From the NCBI GenBank assembly GCA_037074615.1, contig CM073522.1, positions 27,898,962 through 27,962,961 of the forward strand: a stretch of 64,000 nucleotides of DNA, given 5' to 3'. The translations under genes were made by a program, and so were the position numbers. The notes below the pieces were generated by a model. That model was not told the origin of the DNA and ran no database searches. It saw nothing but the letters and a program-made list of their open reading frames with translations. The DNA is from Leucaena leucocephala (lineage: Eukaryota; Streptophyta; Magnoliopsida; Fabales; Fabaceae). Every line of letters begins with the position of its first letter. The first letter of the stretch is position 1. Shown here piece by piece: positions 35,431 to 49,073 of this stretch.

Positions 35431-38400
35431 CCAAAATACTTTCTTAAAATTTAAAGATTTAATAAGAAAAAAATAACACAAGTATCAAATTAAAAATTGA
35501 AATAAACTATATGTATTTCTAGAATAGTTTTCCCCAAGAAAAATTTATAAATTTAAGAGAAAAAAATTAAATGATATCTTATATTTATAATCGTAATAAA
35601 TTTTTTAACTAACTCTTATATTAACTAAATAGAATAATATGACATGCATGCTGCTATTTATACAATAATTCTTAGAATATTTAATTTAATACTTATTTTC
35701 GTATTTTTAATAAAGATTATTTGTTGATTATAATAAATAATATTGTGTGTGTGCGCGAGCGCTTATTTTGGGACCCATATGCTATAATTTTTAAAATGGC
35801 TTGATCTTAGATATTCTAAAATTTTTATTTTTTTTAAAGAGAATATTAATTATGAATCTTTTTAGATAACTCATAAGTTTAAATTATTATATTTTAATTA
35901 AACAGAGTTTAGATGACGTGTCACTCATAAAATATATAAATATTTTTTCATATATGATATAAGCATGTAACCAAATCAATCTTACATAGCACAAATATAA
36001 AATATGTTGATGTGAAATAATATTCACAAAATCAAATCATAGAATATATATATATATATATATATAATAATTTTTGAGTTGGACTGTAATACATAACCAA
36101 AGAACATACAAAAATGGAAAGGTGGAAACTCTTCATATTTAATCATATTAACTCAATTATTATTAAAATAATATAATTTTATTAAAATATTTATATATAT
36201 CCTTAAAAATTTAACTAAAAATATATTAATTTATAAGTAAATAAAATATTCACATATATATAAATTATACATAATTTAATAAAACATGATTATTAAAACA
36301 TAAATATGACATAATATTATTTTTTAAAAATTCAAAACAACATCATTATAGCCTTATAAACTCAACAGGGGAAAATTATAAAATATAATATAATTAATTT
36401 GTTCAAAACTCTTAATCAGATCAAATAAAAAATTAATTTATTAGTCTAACTGATTAATATGTGTTGAGTTTTAATACTATATATTATTCTTATTTGAGAA
36501 GCCTTTAGATTTATAAAATTGGTATATTTAATTTTGACATGCATGTTGATATGACTTGTCATTTTATAAACAAATGAATATGTCTACATCACGTAGTAAT
36601 GAGGTGCGAGGTGGCCCTGGCCGCATCCAAGTATTTCCAACTTGCTATAAATGCTCATTCAATCAGATATTAATTGGTAGAAAAAATGGGTATCGTCAAT
36701 TATAAAATTTGTAAATTGTCTCGTCAAGCTATAAATGACACGTGCTTTAGGGTTTAATGACAACTAAATTTTCTTTTAAATATTTTTTAAGCGTGAAATG
36801 GGGAGTTTAAACCTTCGAAAAAAAATATTGAGCGTGTGAGAATGTAAGTTATGACAAAAAACGTTATAAATGATGTAATTTGTTATTTTATTTAAAATTT
36901 GGATATTATATCAAGACTTATCTAATTATTTATATACCCATGAGATTGGAAATTTGGAATATCCATCAATATCAATATTAATTATAAAATTTATATAAAG
37001 TATAAATTATGCAATTTATTTTTGGATTGCTATTTATTTATTTTTTGGGATTGGAAAGAAACAAGACAAAAAAATATTGTTTAAATTAAATTTATATATT
37101 TTTTATTTCAGATCCTTTATTATGAGCTAGTTTTTTTTAAAAAAGAAAGAAGTACAGGTCATCTAGATTTTGAATTACATATGTTCATATCTTTTCAATC
37201 ATCTTATTTTTGTTTTGACATGTTTTTATTTTATAAGAAAGCAAAACATCATGACATACAAATAGTTTTCCAACTTTTGATCATGGGAAAATATCTTCTT
37301 CATTTGTTTTGGTTTTATTCAGAATAAAGAATATATTCCATTTTTATTTTAAAAAAGTAAAATTTAAAAATGTTAATGTCAAAGTTGAACTATTCAAACC
37401 TCTTTATTCTACAACCATAGACGGATGGATAGCCTTGTGAATAATAAAAAGTCACGAGCTTGTATTGGATGGACCTTATCCAACTAAAATTCAAATAATT
37501 AATTCAAAGTGGTAGGTATCAAAATACTGAATGATTTATTTTTTTTATATAAAAAAATACATTTACTTTTATCAATTGGGGTTGGTATTAATAAAAGAGG
37601 TTATGACTGCTTAAACATAAAAATTTAAATTTAAATATTTATAAATACAACAAAAATATTTTAAAGAATAATATTTAATTAAATATAACAATATTCAAAT
37701 TTTATTCAATAGTATTATACTAGATATCACATAGTTATATAAAATATTTGATGGGTTATTAATTAAATCTTTCTGATATATATCACCCTTATTTAAAATT
37801 ATTAACTATAAGAGAATATAATAAAAATATAATTTTTTTATCTAAACTTAGGTAAAATTAAAATTCATTTTTAGATAAAATCAATTATTTAACCAACTTT
37901 CATTGTTTCCGATGAAGTGATTAAAAGTATCTTATAATAGGGTCCAAATAAAGTATTATGAGAAGGTATCATATAAATATATACAAAAAATTATTTACAT
38001 TTTTTTTGGGCAAAAATTACTTATTTAAGTAAATTAACACAAAGATTTCTAATTTTGGAAAGAACAATAAACCAAAAGAATATTGTTATGTTTGTATGCC
38101 GGATTTGGTGGGGAGAGAATATAAGGGGAACAAATTAGCCCAAAATGGAATAGTAAGAGGAAAAGATAAGGTATTTTAAGGTTTGGGGGAAAGAGATAAT
38201 TAGCCCAAATAGGAAAGGGTACTACCTTGGATATCAAATTATAGGATTTCTAATAATAAATATTAATAATTATTGGATGTTGGAAAGATAGTGTTGTGTT
38301 GCAATTGCCTTCCGTCTTATCTGTGAGTGACCAATGAGCTTCTGTTTCTTTCCCCACACAATAAAAGAAAACAAATAAAATTTGAAAGGTTCATATTTGT

Positions 38401-41147
38401 TTGTCTTTTTATTATTAGAAAGAAGGGTTTTTGTGAGAAGTGATGATATTGGTTAGTTGGTTTCATTGACTACTGACAAGACCCCCTTGGCTCCATTAAG
38501 GTTTCTCTCTCCTCCCCCACTCTTCCACTTGATCTTCATCTGTCTACTTCCCTCAATTTTCTTTTCCTCTTTTGCCCTTCTCAATAATACAATATATAGA
38601 GAGAGTATTGAAATGTAAGTATTTTAATATTATAAATAAGGGAGACTATTTTATAAGTATCTATTGATGCAGCTTTATATATTAGTTCTATTTTAATTAA
38701 TTATTTTTAGTTTCTTTGTTAGTGGGCAGTTATCTACCCCGCTCCTTATTTCTAAATTTTAATTATTATTTAATTACCTTAGTTTGTTTAAAATATATGC
38801 TTTTAGGCTTTCATTTCCACAATAAATTTAAATTATTAAATATCATATTATGGCTCTCAATCTCCTCGTCCCTGTACTCTTTCTCTTCTCTGTTTTGATC
38901 TCCAATCTCTTCCCTTTCTTTCTTCTTATTTAATATATTGTATTTTTTTTTAAGTTTTAATTTGGTACCACGGGTTTCTCTATTTTAATTAAGTCATTTA
39001 ATTTTATTTCTTTAATATTAACATTGTTAGCTATTATATATAAATTAATAGTATTAATAGAGCAAAGTTAAAAGTTTAATTAATAAAAAAACTATAAATA
39101 CTTACAATATAGTCACATCTCTTGAATTTCATTTAATTAGAATTATAAATTATAACTAATAAATTTTTTTCAGTTGATAAGGAGTTGACTCACTAATAAA
39201 AATAGATAAGAAGATTGCTTATAACTTATAAAATTATAAATTTAAATCTAATTAACGAGAATCTTATTGGTGTATAATTTATAAATATATGTGTAAGCTT
39301 TCTTAAGCCAGAAGATAAGTCTTAATTCTGGTAAGCTTCTGTAACTCAATTTACCTAAATTTTTCTCTTATAAAAAAGAAAACCATGAACTACACAAAAA
39401 CTACTAATTGATATTGGTCATTGGGAAAGACTCTATAATGTCTTAAACATAATGTATAGAGTTTAAATTAGTGTGAATAAAAAAAATATTTTGATTAAAT
39501 TGACAATTCTAAAATTTGATTCAATAATATGAATCAAAGACTATAATAATTAAATCAATATTAGAGTGGCTCTATGTATTTATCTAGAGCTTGAGGTAAT
39601 GGCACTGCTCATGATTGTCTAAAATTGTTGGATATATTAATATTAATAAAATAAAATATATTAGCTTTGCTACAAAATTATTTTTCACTTTATTTTTCTT
39701 ATAAATTTTTATGCCAAATTATAAAATATTTTGAAATTGTTTTTGTCAACCGACAATAATAAATTCACCATAGAGATTTTTTTCTGTGCTATTTTTTAAT
39801 ATATTTAGTATAACGATTTAATTATTAAATTTATAAACTTGTTTGGATTTGAATTTTTCCCTTAAACCTATAGTATTGTGGGAGTTATTAATTACCTAAA
39901 ATTAGTGAGTTTTATGAAAATTAAATATTTCATATATATATATAATATAGTATAACTAACAAGTGTTCTGTAATCAATATATTAATTTATCATATAAAAT
40001 CATATTAGGATGCCAATATTATTTATTAGTTAAATAAGTCATGAACATGAACAGCATAAATCACCTTAAAATCTAAACTATATATATATAAACATGAAGC
40101 CCATATATAATCTAGCTAATTCCTATTCCAAAGATATTGTCAAGTGTTGTGTAATTGGCTAATTGCTATTTAAATTTGGTAACTTAGTAATATGAGTCTC
40201 TCTGTTGGATGCCTCATTTCTCAGGTAAGGGAGACTTTAGCTACCAATAATATTTATTGAATCTTTTTTTAATTACACTTCACCAGAAAAAGAAGTCCAT
40301 AGTTAATAATAATAATAATTGTTGCTGTCGTTCATGTGAATGTGATTTGATGTGCAATCTAATTAGTCATAAGCAATGAATATCACTTTTTATAAGGATT
40401 TGTCACATATGATTTGGGACATATGATAAAAGTAAGACAAGACTAAATCATTTTGAATAATATAGATCATTATAAACTGCCCTTCATAAATATTTATAAT
40501 TATAAAAATTATGAACAAAAAAAGTGAAAATGTCTCCCTTTTATAAAAAATAATAAGTTTAACAAAATATTAATTTAATTAATTAGTTAGGGACTCTTGC
40601 TAATAAATCAATATAATTGATCTACATAATAAAATCCATATAAACTTAATGAAAAATGTGATTTATTTTTTAAAATTTGATCCTATCACCAATTTAACTA
40701 AGGTATTGAAAACTATACCCATTTTAAATTGGTTGAAATAATAGTTTAATTATAATCAAAATATATAAAATATTTCTATATAACTCTAAAAAAAATAATA
40801 CTCAAATAGGCATTAATACATGAGTAAATTGAATATTAATATATAAACTATATATAATTTAACAAGTCAGAGTTATTAAAATATAAATATAACTTATTGT
40901 ATTATTTTAAAATCAAGAAAATATCATTTTAAACTCAATAAAGAGAGGAAAAATATAAACAACATACTCGACCAATCTGAAAATCTTATTTGAATTAACT
41001 AGAAAATTAGTTCACTAATTCACTAATTTACTTGGCTGAATCGGATTGAAAAATATAATTTTTTTTCCTATAGATAAGTTTGTAATAATATAGAGAATAT
41101 GAAGCATAGAGTTGTAAATAAGTAAAAGGAGGAAGGGCTCTTTAGGG
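35431..41147. other. Long AT-rich intergenic stretch
   Basis: No gene, RNA gene or well-preserved element was recognised in this 5.7 kb. It contains a TA microsatellite at about 36046-36066. At about 39300-39385 a degraded stretch with 'acctaaatttttctcttataaaaaa' resembles the retroposon tail at 44890. Open frames here are short and of low complexity. Confidence 0.4.
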
Positions 41148-41942
41148 TAGGGGTGTTCATAAAGCCCGCGGCCCGGTATGCCCACCCGAGCCCGCGAAAA
41201 AATGGCCCTGCCCAGCCCGATAAATATAGGGCAGGGCTGGGCATCGGGCTGCAAAATGCAGCCCATGCTTTTTTCGGGCTGGGCACCGGGCAGGGGGGTT
41301 GCCCTGCCCTGCCCATGAGCACCCTTTTTTTATTTTTTTATTTTCTTCGTAGATGCTACATTTAGAAAGGAGAATATGATAGTTACTGGTGACTAAAGGG
41401 TCATTTTAGAAATATAAGTAGTTAAGTACGTAAGTTGCATCTTTTAATATTTATAACTACATTAATTTTTTTAACTTTATTAATCATAATATGATTACAT
41501 TACAAATTATAATTATTTATTTTATTTTTTTAGATACTTCATCCTTGTCAACATTTGAGAAATTGATGTAAAGTTGTAATTATAAACTACTTAGACTTCA
41601 AGGTTTTTTTTATATGCAATGAATTTCAAAACTTTAATTATTATCTTTTTGTTATCTTATTTTTAGTGGATTATAGATATTATTTAACTCTTGAAGACAT
41701 ATGAATATGATATTATTTTAGAAGTTTATAATTGCAGATTTTTTTCACAACATGAGCATGGCATCACAACTTGGGCATGCCCAGCCCGCCCACGCCTAGC
41801 CCGCCTATGCCCAGCCCAAAATGGTTAGGGCTTTTACCGAGCAGGGTCGGGCATCGGGCTGTAAAATGCAGCCCATACTTTTTCTGGGCAGGGCACCGGG
41901 CAGGGGGGTCGCCTTGCCCAGCCCTGCCCATGAACACCCCTA
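41148..41942. mobile_element. Non-autonomous hAT element with perfect 8-bp target duplication
   Basis: The ends are TAGGGGTGTTCAT and its complement ATGAACACCCCTA. The element is flanked on both sides by ctttaggg (41140-41147 and 41943-41950), an exact 8-bp duplication typical of hAT insertion. Each end carries a GC-rich subterminal block of about 180 bp with an interrupted palindrome of the type gggctgcaaaatgcagccc (41246-41264, and 41856-41874 with one change). The middle is AT-rich. All ORFs within it are Pro/Gly-rich artefacts of the GC-rich blocks. Related decayed copies are at 3150-3597 and 17223-17790. Confidence 0.85.
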
Positions 41943-42498
41943 CTTTAGGGTAATAGAATAAATGGTGGGGCCTAGTGAAAGATTCAATATGGAAAGTGGG
42001 CCTAGCACTAACTAATTTAAAAAATATAAATATGTGGCCTTTGAGGTTTGATCGTATAGCCATTCCCACACTTTCACATTATATATATCATTCAACGTGC
42101 ATTTATTCAATTTTCTTTTCTTTTAAATTGATATAAAATAATCATAAATATGAAAGTTGACACAATAATAATAAATATGCATAAACTCGACATACAAAGT
42201 TAGATAGAAAAACCATTAAACCAACCCCTCAACGACTCAATCATATTTTATATATGAAAGTTGAGATTTTAATCTTAATTACTTTTTTAAAAAATTATTG
42301 AATTATATATAAGAGTGTTATCGTCTCCAATTAAAAGTAATTTTTATAATAATTCTTGAATTTAAATTAATCAATAATATATGGTATATAGAGAAAATGA
42401 AAAATAAAAAATATGAAGATAATCTAAATTATAGCACATGCTTGAAACAATGTTTTGTGACTATGCTCTCCAATACACTTTTAACCAAAACCTCTGTG

Positions 42499-43280
42499 CT
42501 ATATTTGATAGAATAAAAGTGAAAGTGGAGAAACAGAAGTTGATTCTTTTACTTTTTTTTCGTTTAGTATAATAGGAGTCACTTTTATTTCTAATATTTT
42601 AGACTATTTCAGTTCTATCAGAAAAATTAAGAATTGAGATGATGGAAGTGGAAGTTAAATTTTTTAAACTATTTTACTCCAATTATAAAATTTTTAGATA
42701 ACTTTAACCCTTCCTAAATTATAAAAAAATATTTTAGACTATTTTACCCTAAGTTATAAAATATATATATATATCAATTCTATACTCATTTTCATATAAC
42801 CAAACAAACTTTTAAAATATATTTTTAGTCTAATTTCACTTCCACTTCTATTTTCATAAAAAACTCTTCCATCCTACCAAACGTACCACTAGGGTATATT
42901 TGATAGCGTGGAAGTAGAAGTGGAAGTAAAATCAAGTATTTATTTTGTTGGGTATAATAGAAGTAATTTCTATTTCTATTTTCACTTTTAACATTTTGAG
43001 TCATTTCAATTCCATAGAAAAAACTGAAAAATAATATGGGAGAAATAAAAGTGAAATATTTTAAATTATTTTATCTCAAGTTATAAAATTTTTGGATAAT
43101 TTTAACTATTTCTAAGTTATGAAAAAATATTTTGAACCATTTTACCCTAAGTTATAAAAAATATACATTAATTTTATACTTTTTTTTAACATACTAAATA
43201 AACTTTTAAAATTTATTTCTAGCGTAATTTTATTTTTATTTTTATTTTTATAAAAAAATCTATCTTATCGAAAGTAACGC
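42499..43280. mobile_element. Head-to-tail pair of one MITE
   Basis: Two units of about 390-395 bp start 'tatatttgatag' at 42499 and 42895. They share 'gttataaaatttttggataa', 'attttaccctaagttataaa' and 'aaacttttaaaat' in order. Each has inverted ends (gtggaagt-type left, acttccac-type right in unit 1). Only about 7 bp separates the units. Confidence 0.65.
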
Positions 43281-44885
43281 TAATAATGTTTTTTGTTCAA
43301 CGAAAAAGGAAAGGGTGGGGAGAAATATTTAATGATTTTGATAAAAGTGAGAAATATAACTAATTTTTTTTAATTAATTTTTTTTTTACTCTTTTTTCTT
43401 ACATCTTCTCTCTATTTAAAATTTTATAATTATGATTATTTTTTAAAATCAAACTCATTGATATTTCTCTTTCAAATCAAATAGAGGGAAGCTTTTGATA
43501 TTGGGGTTCGTCAAAACATAGAAACCAATGTTAAGTTGATGGTTGTTTCAACTTTCAACTTTATAGCTCTTTTATTGCAAGAACTAATTAGGTTCTTAAT
43601 CAAAATAGTTAAATTAAATATTGTTATATACAAGAACAAAAAAAGAGCAGTTTCATTAATAAGAATAAATTATAATATAAGGGTATAATTTTAAAATAAT
43701 ATATATATGATTTGGAGAAATTTAAAAGAAATTAATGTATTTCATATCACATAGGCTTTAAAGGATACCACGATTTTGTTGTTGAAAAGTAGGTGCAACT
43801 AAATTATGATATTAAATGTTTCTTCAACGGAAAAAGCTGTAAGAAAATATTGTCACCAAAAAATAATTGAAAGAAAATATTTAATTTCACGAATATAATT
43901 CATATTTATATAAATATATATTGAATTTTAAGTCGCAACACAAGGTTATACATTTTTATTTTCAATATTTAATATTAAAATACATAAAATTTAATTCTAT
44001 ACAAACTTAATGATTTATTAATAGTAAGGTAATGTGTTTGTACATTAGCCTATAAAAATAAGCTAAAAATATATTATTTTCAACACTTGCCTCAAGATTT
44101 TCCCCCTAACTCTCCTTTATACACCCCCAAGTAAAATTACTTTCTTTTTAATTTTAAATAAACTGACCCTTAGTAAGACTATTTTAATCGAATTAATTAT
44201 ATGAAGAAAAATAGTTAAAATTAATTAATTTTTTTATTTGATAAAAATATGTCTTAAAATTTTAATTTTTTTTCATTACAATTTTTAACCTCTATTCCAA
44301 AATCAATATACTTCTTCTAAGTAAGAGAGAGGGGTTTATGAATTAATGAATATTTGAGTTATGACTACTCCTCCATCGCTGCCATCCAAACACAGTCTCC
44401 TTTTAGATTCTGATCTAATGTATTGATTTTTGGATTTCATTTCGTTATTCTTGGTGATTGGATTTTTGAGTTAGCTTCTAATATGTTATTTTTATAAATT
44501 CTATATGATTTTTTTATCTGAAATTTCTTACCTAAATAACATGATGAACTCCGGAGGGAGAAGGAAATGGTAGGATATTATGGTCTTTTTATCATTTTTG
44601 GGTTCCTTTCCATATTTAATTCATATGTACCAAACAAGAAAAATTAAGTCAAGATTCCATTTAAATTGTTTATCATGCCAAACATATTTTTTTTTAACTC
44701 AATTCATTTTTTAGTCTCTGTTTATATTTTCATTTTCATCAAAACATTTTTAAGAAACCAAATGGGCCTTAATTGTAAAAGTTGAAAGATTAGTTGTATA
44801 TCAATTATAAATTGTGAAATGGCCAATAAGAATTGATATAGATGATAAGAAATATACTTATATTCTATAAATACACGAATTCAAT
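43281..44885. other. Intergenic stretch, no gene seen
   Basis: AT-rich. Phrases such as 'accaaacaagaaaaa' and 'accaaatgggcctt' near 44630 and 44755 suggest further degraded MITE ends. No coding or RNA feature. Confidence 0.35.
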
Positions 44886-44889
44886 TCCT

Positions 44890-45022
44890 GCTGTCGTTGT
44901 GAATGCTCATTTAGTAGACAATCTTGTAAATTTTTTATAAACGCTCTCTGAGCCCTAAGGCTGTGTCCTGACCTTAGTGGAGATTGGTGTCGAACCTACC
45001 TAAATTTGTTTATAAAAAAAAT
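44890..45022 (+). mobile_element. Retroposon-like tail
   Basis: A less AT-rich stretch with 'gattggtgtcgaacctacc' (box-B-like) is followed by 'taaatttgtttat' and an A run. This is SINE-like in form. Family not identified. Confidence 0.3.
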
Positions 45023-45510
45023 TATAAATCGTTAAATGATTATAAATATTAAAAATTCAGTTAAAAAATGTGAAAACCATAAGAAATTACAAATATACAA
45101 AAATAAACACATGAATAAAATAATAAAAAAAATTACAAATCTTAAAATTAGATAACTAATAATAAAATAATTAATAATATGATTTAATAAATAATATAAA
45201 AAAAATTTAAAGAAACCATAAAATAACAACAAGAAAGGAGGCCGATCCGTAGTCCTCATTGAATGATCGTGATATTTATTACTTATGACTAATTTACTGT
45301 TAAACTTTTAAGATTTTACTTTCATAAAATTATAATCTTCTTAGTTTTTGTAAATGAGTTTCCTGATCTGCAATTAAACTTTTAAAATTTGCAATTGAGC
45401 TATGTATTAATTTAAAGACATATTTGTCCATTTAATTAAAAAAACAATTTTCTATGTATTTTTATAAATTTGTGGTCCTGCAATGTTTGTTTCTCTCATG
45501 ATTTTTTTTC

Positions 45511-45990
45511 ATCATTTTCCTTAAAAATTTAAATAAGACAAGACTAAATTCTCTTGGGACTGAATGAGGCATCATTTATCTTATGATTTTTCTAGGTTAT
45601 TTTGCCTTAAATATAAAATTTAATTTCTGTCCTAAACTATTAATTGAATCAATTGAAAGATTTATTCAACTAGTATAATCGATTAACTTGAATAAGGTTT
45701 TAATATTATTATTTTTCTTGATCATTTTCCCTTAAAAATTTTGAATAAGACAAGACTTAATTTTCTTAAAACTGAAGGATTGATGTATTATGTATCTTAT
45801 GATTTTTATAAGTTCTTTTTTTAAAAAAATTAAAATATAATTTTATTGATCCGTTTAAAATTTTTAATCAGGTCGATCAAAAAATTTGTTTATCGATTTA
45901 TTAGTATAATTGGTTAATTTGAATTGAGTTTTAATTTTACGATTATTTTTTGTTATTTTCCCTTAAAAATTTGAATAAGACAAGGCTGAA
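45511..45990. repeat. Tandem repeat, period about 210-230 bp
   Basis: The phrase 'cattttcccttaaaaatttgaataagacaag' (minor variants) recurs at about 45513, 45723 and 45954. Between copies, 'cttatgatttttataagtt' and 'agtataattggttaatttgaat' also repeat. Two full units and the start of a third are present. Confidence 0.65.
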
Positions 45991-45999
45991 TTCTCTCTA

Positions 46000-48484
46000 G
46001 TTTCCAAATTCATAAAGAATCCAAAGGGGAGAAAAGGGCCATGTGTCGTGTGTGTGGAAATTGCAATTTGCAAGGAAACCAAGGAAGATGCGTTATGGTA
46101 TGCTTCAACGTTGTCCAGCAACGTCTCTGCACCGACCACCTTATCAACTCTATTTATCTCTCCTTTATTCATTGATTCTTTCTCAACCTCTCATTCCATT
46201 TTTTGTTAAGAAAAATTAGTTACAAGTAACTGTAAATTTTATCAGGAAAAAAAAAAAAGCTTAGTATGACTCATCTTTATCTTTATCTATATACATCATA
46301 TTTTTAATTATATATAAAAAATTTTAAAATAAAAATTATTTATACATAACTAAAAATATACTATATTCAAATAAACATGAGTTTCGCTCAAATTTATATC
46401 ATTCTAACTAATAATATTTTTAAATAATTATTGTTAACTAATTTTTTTTTTATAAATTGATATCAATATTAATATTAATATGCACGATTGACGAATAAAA
46501 GTATATATATTTTTTGGCCTAATAAAAAATATTTATATATTTTTTAGGTTTAAAGTGTAGAGGATTTTTCTCTCTTCTAATATATATATTTTTTAATATT
46601 TAAATTTATATTTTATTTCTCATAGAAGTGATGCAACTTATCACTTCTGTGAATGATTTGTTGGTGAATGAAAGTCTATATTTGTTAATGAATAATGTAT
46701 ACATGGTTTTCCAAAATATCTTTGAATTTTATTCCCAAATGTAGTTGGGTTATTTTTTTGGTTGTCCTCCCAATTCACCAGAATTTTGTCCCGACTATAT
46801 CCAGATACGACCCGCGTCGCGCACCTAACTATGGAATGTTGTTTACTTGCAAGTTAGCCTATAATGTATCAATAGGTTCTATCTATCTAAAAGTCAATTT
46901 AAAATATGCTCAATTTGTGAATAGTCTTGTAACTTAATAGCATTAAAATTCTTTATAATTATAAAATCTCGAGTTTAATTTTATTTATAATTAAATGGTT
47001 AGTATTTGTTCCTTTATTTTTTTTAAAAAAAGAGCACTATGAATTGATTTTCTTTATTTAATTTAAATTAGACCTTACAAATTAAAAATATATATTAGAT
47101 ATATATTTTTAATTTGTAATTTAAATTAAATTAAATTAAATTAAAAATTAAAAATATATAATTAAATTAGAGTTTACAAATTAGAGTTTTAATTTAAATT
47201 AAAACTTAAATTAGAGTTTACAAAGACCTTCCTTTTATTTTAAAAATATATATGTACCTCTTTTAAAGTTTATTTTAATATAATTATTAATTTAAGATAT
47301 ATTTAAAATTTTGTAATACCTAATTCAGTTAAAAATGAGTTTATGTCAATCCGACTCTATACTTTTAATTGCTTTGTTTAATTGCCGCAATCAATAATCC
47401 CAATTAGTAATTAATAATCTCACTTTAATATTTGAAAGATTTTAAAATCTATGATAGTAATTATTTAATAATCCTATCAAATGATTCTATGATATTTAAA
47501 ATTTATAACTTTAATAATAATTTATAATAATCATAAATTACTTTAATTTTTAAAAAAATTTAAACCTCATGATAGTACTTAATCAGTAATCGTATTAGCT
47601 AATTCTATGATATTTTAAATTTTTAACTATAATAATAAATAATTAATCAATTAAAATATATTTTTTCCCGCTCTCTGTGTAAAGCAAATTCTTATGTATT
47701 TGAGAATGGATTGTAGTGATACTTACTTATTTTCTCTTATTTTAATGATAAATTATGAAATTTAAAAGCCAGATTATCCCCATAATTCATGGTAAATCAT
47801 TTTGTCTTCCCTTAAATGGTTTTTTTTTAGACATTCTCCCTTCCTTATCAATCTCTTCTTTGTCATCCCTCCCCCACTCTTCCCTCCCTTTCTCCCTTTT
47901 CATATCTCCTCTCTCTTTTCCATCATCTCCCTCCCTCCCTCTAACTCCCTCTTTCCTCTATCTCCTTTATATATTATGTTAAGGTTTGTTTATATTAACA
48001 TAGACAAAAATACCTTTTATTCCACTTGGCTTTGTAACAATTTAGAATAAAAATTAATTAATATAATATAATTTATATTTGAATATATATTTATAAAAAA
48101 ATCAGTTTAACATAAATTTATTTAAATAGTATATTGAAAAAACATTTTTATAATATTTAAATATGAAAAAAAACTAAAGTCCAGAAGACAAAAAAAGTTA
48201 TTTCAATCTTAAAATGATTTTTGGACTTGAGAGTTAGTTACCCAAAAATCATATCAAACATAATATTTTTTATTCAGCTAGGTTTTTTTTAGGTCTCAAA
48301 TGATTATAGGCTTTCTATTGCTATCTCTAATAAACCCTTAGTTCATTTTCAATTTTTTTTTTTACTTTTAAGACATTATTGTCTTCTCATATCTTAAGCG
48401 TTCATCTTCATCTTTAATTAATAGTCATATCAAACAAATTAAGCAATATAATTCCATTTATTTAGATTTTCATATTCTAACCAT
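46000..48484. other. Intergenic stretch, no gene seen
   Basis: AT-rich, with one GC-richer retroposon tail at 46740-46835, several ttaaattaaa-type simple repeats near 47080-47220, and a CT-rich patch at 47830-47960 that creates low-complexity Ser/Pro/Leu frames. No gene supported. Confidence 0.4.
46740..46835 (-). mobile_element. Retroposon tail, family R2
   Basis: The complement reads 'gacgcgggtcgtatctggat', 'atagtcgggacaaaattctgg' and then an A run. It aligns over about 75 bp with 54300-54372. The box-B-like gggtcg and the poly(A) end suggest a SINE 3' part. Confidence 0.45.
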
Positions 48485-49065
48485 TAGGGCTGTTCACGGG
48501 ACGGGTCGGGATCGGGACAACCTCGTCCTGTGTCCTGTCCCGATACAGTACACGGGACGCAAAATGCGTCCCGTGTCCCGTCCCGTCCCGAATTTGTCTC
48601 GGTCCCGATAGGATCGGGACGGGACGGGAATTCCCGATTTATTTATTTTTTTAAAAAATATTATAATAAAATTATCTCAATAAATTATTCCACATAAAAT
48701 ACCATAACAACTTCCTCTAAATACCAACATTCTTCCCTAATAGAAAATAATAACTTACCCATATAAGGAAAAAAATAATAATAAGAAAAAAATAAAAATA
48801 TCAATATAAAAATATCTGTATAAGAATAAAAATATCTATATAAGAGGGAGAAAAATATGATAATATAATATTTTTTTTAAAAAAAATATTTCGGGACGGG
48901 ACGGGATTCCCGAGGGACAGGCCAAGACCCGTCCCGTCCCGTTCTTCCTTTTGTCCAGTCCCTGTAGTGTCCCGGCCCGGTCCCTTTCGGGACGGGACGG
49001 ACCTGTCTCAAAATTATCGGGACCAGGTCAAGACACCTAAGACGGGACAACTTTAGGCACCCCTA
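48485..49065. mobile_element. Non-autonomous hAT element, second family
   Basis: The ends are TAGGGCTGTTCAC and the complement of AGGCACCCCTA, so the TAGGGNTG terminus is shared with 41148-41942. The flanks are ctaaccat (48477-48484) and ccaaccat (49066-49073), matching at 7 of 8. Both subterminal regions are rich in tandem cgggacgggac units. The middle is AT-rich and non-coding. Confidence 0.8.
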
Positions 49066-49073
49066 CCAACCAT

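Noticed and set aside
41140..41160. Telomere-like text tttagggtagggg
   Set aside because: It is one 8-bp target duplication joined to the TAGGGG transposon terminus, not a TTTAGGG array.
41015..42069. Several Pro/Gly/Cys-rich ORFs on both strands
   Set aside because: They fall in the GC-rich inverted ends of the hAT element and mirror each other across strands; no domain.
47755..48050. Two overlapping Ser/Leu/Pro-rich ORFs
   Set aside because: Produced by a CT-rich low-complexity patch; open in two frames at once with no domain.
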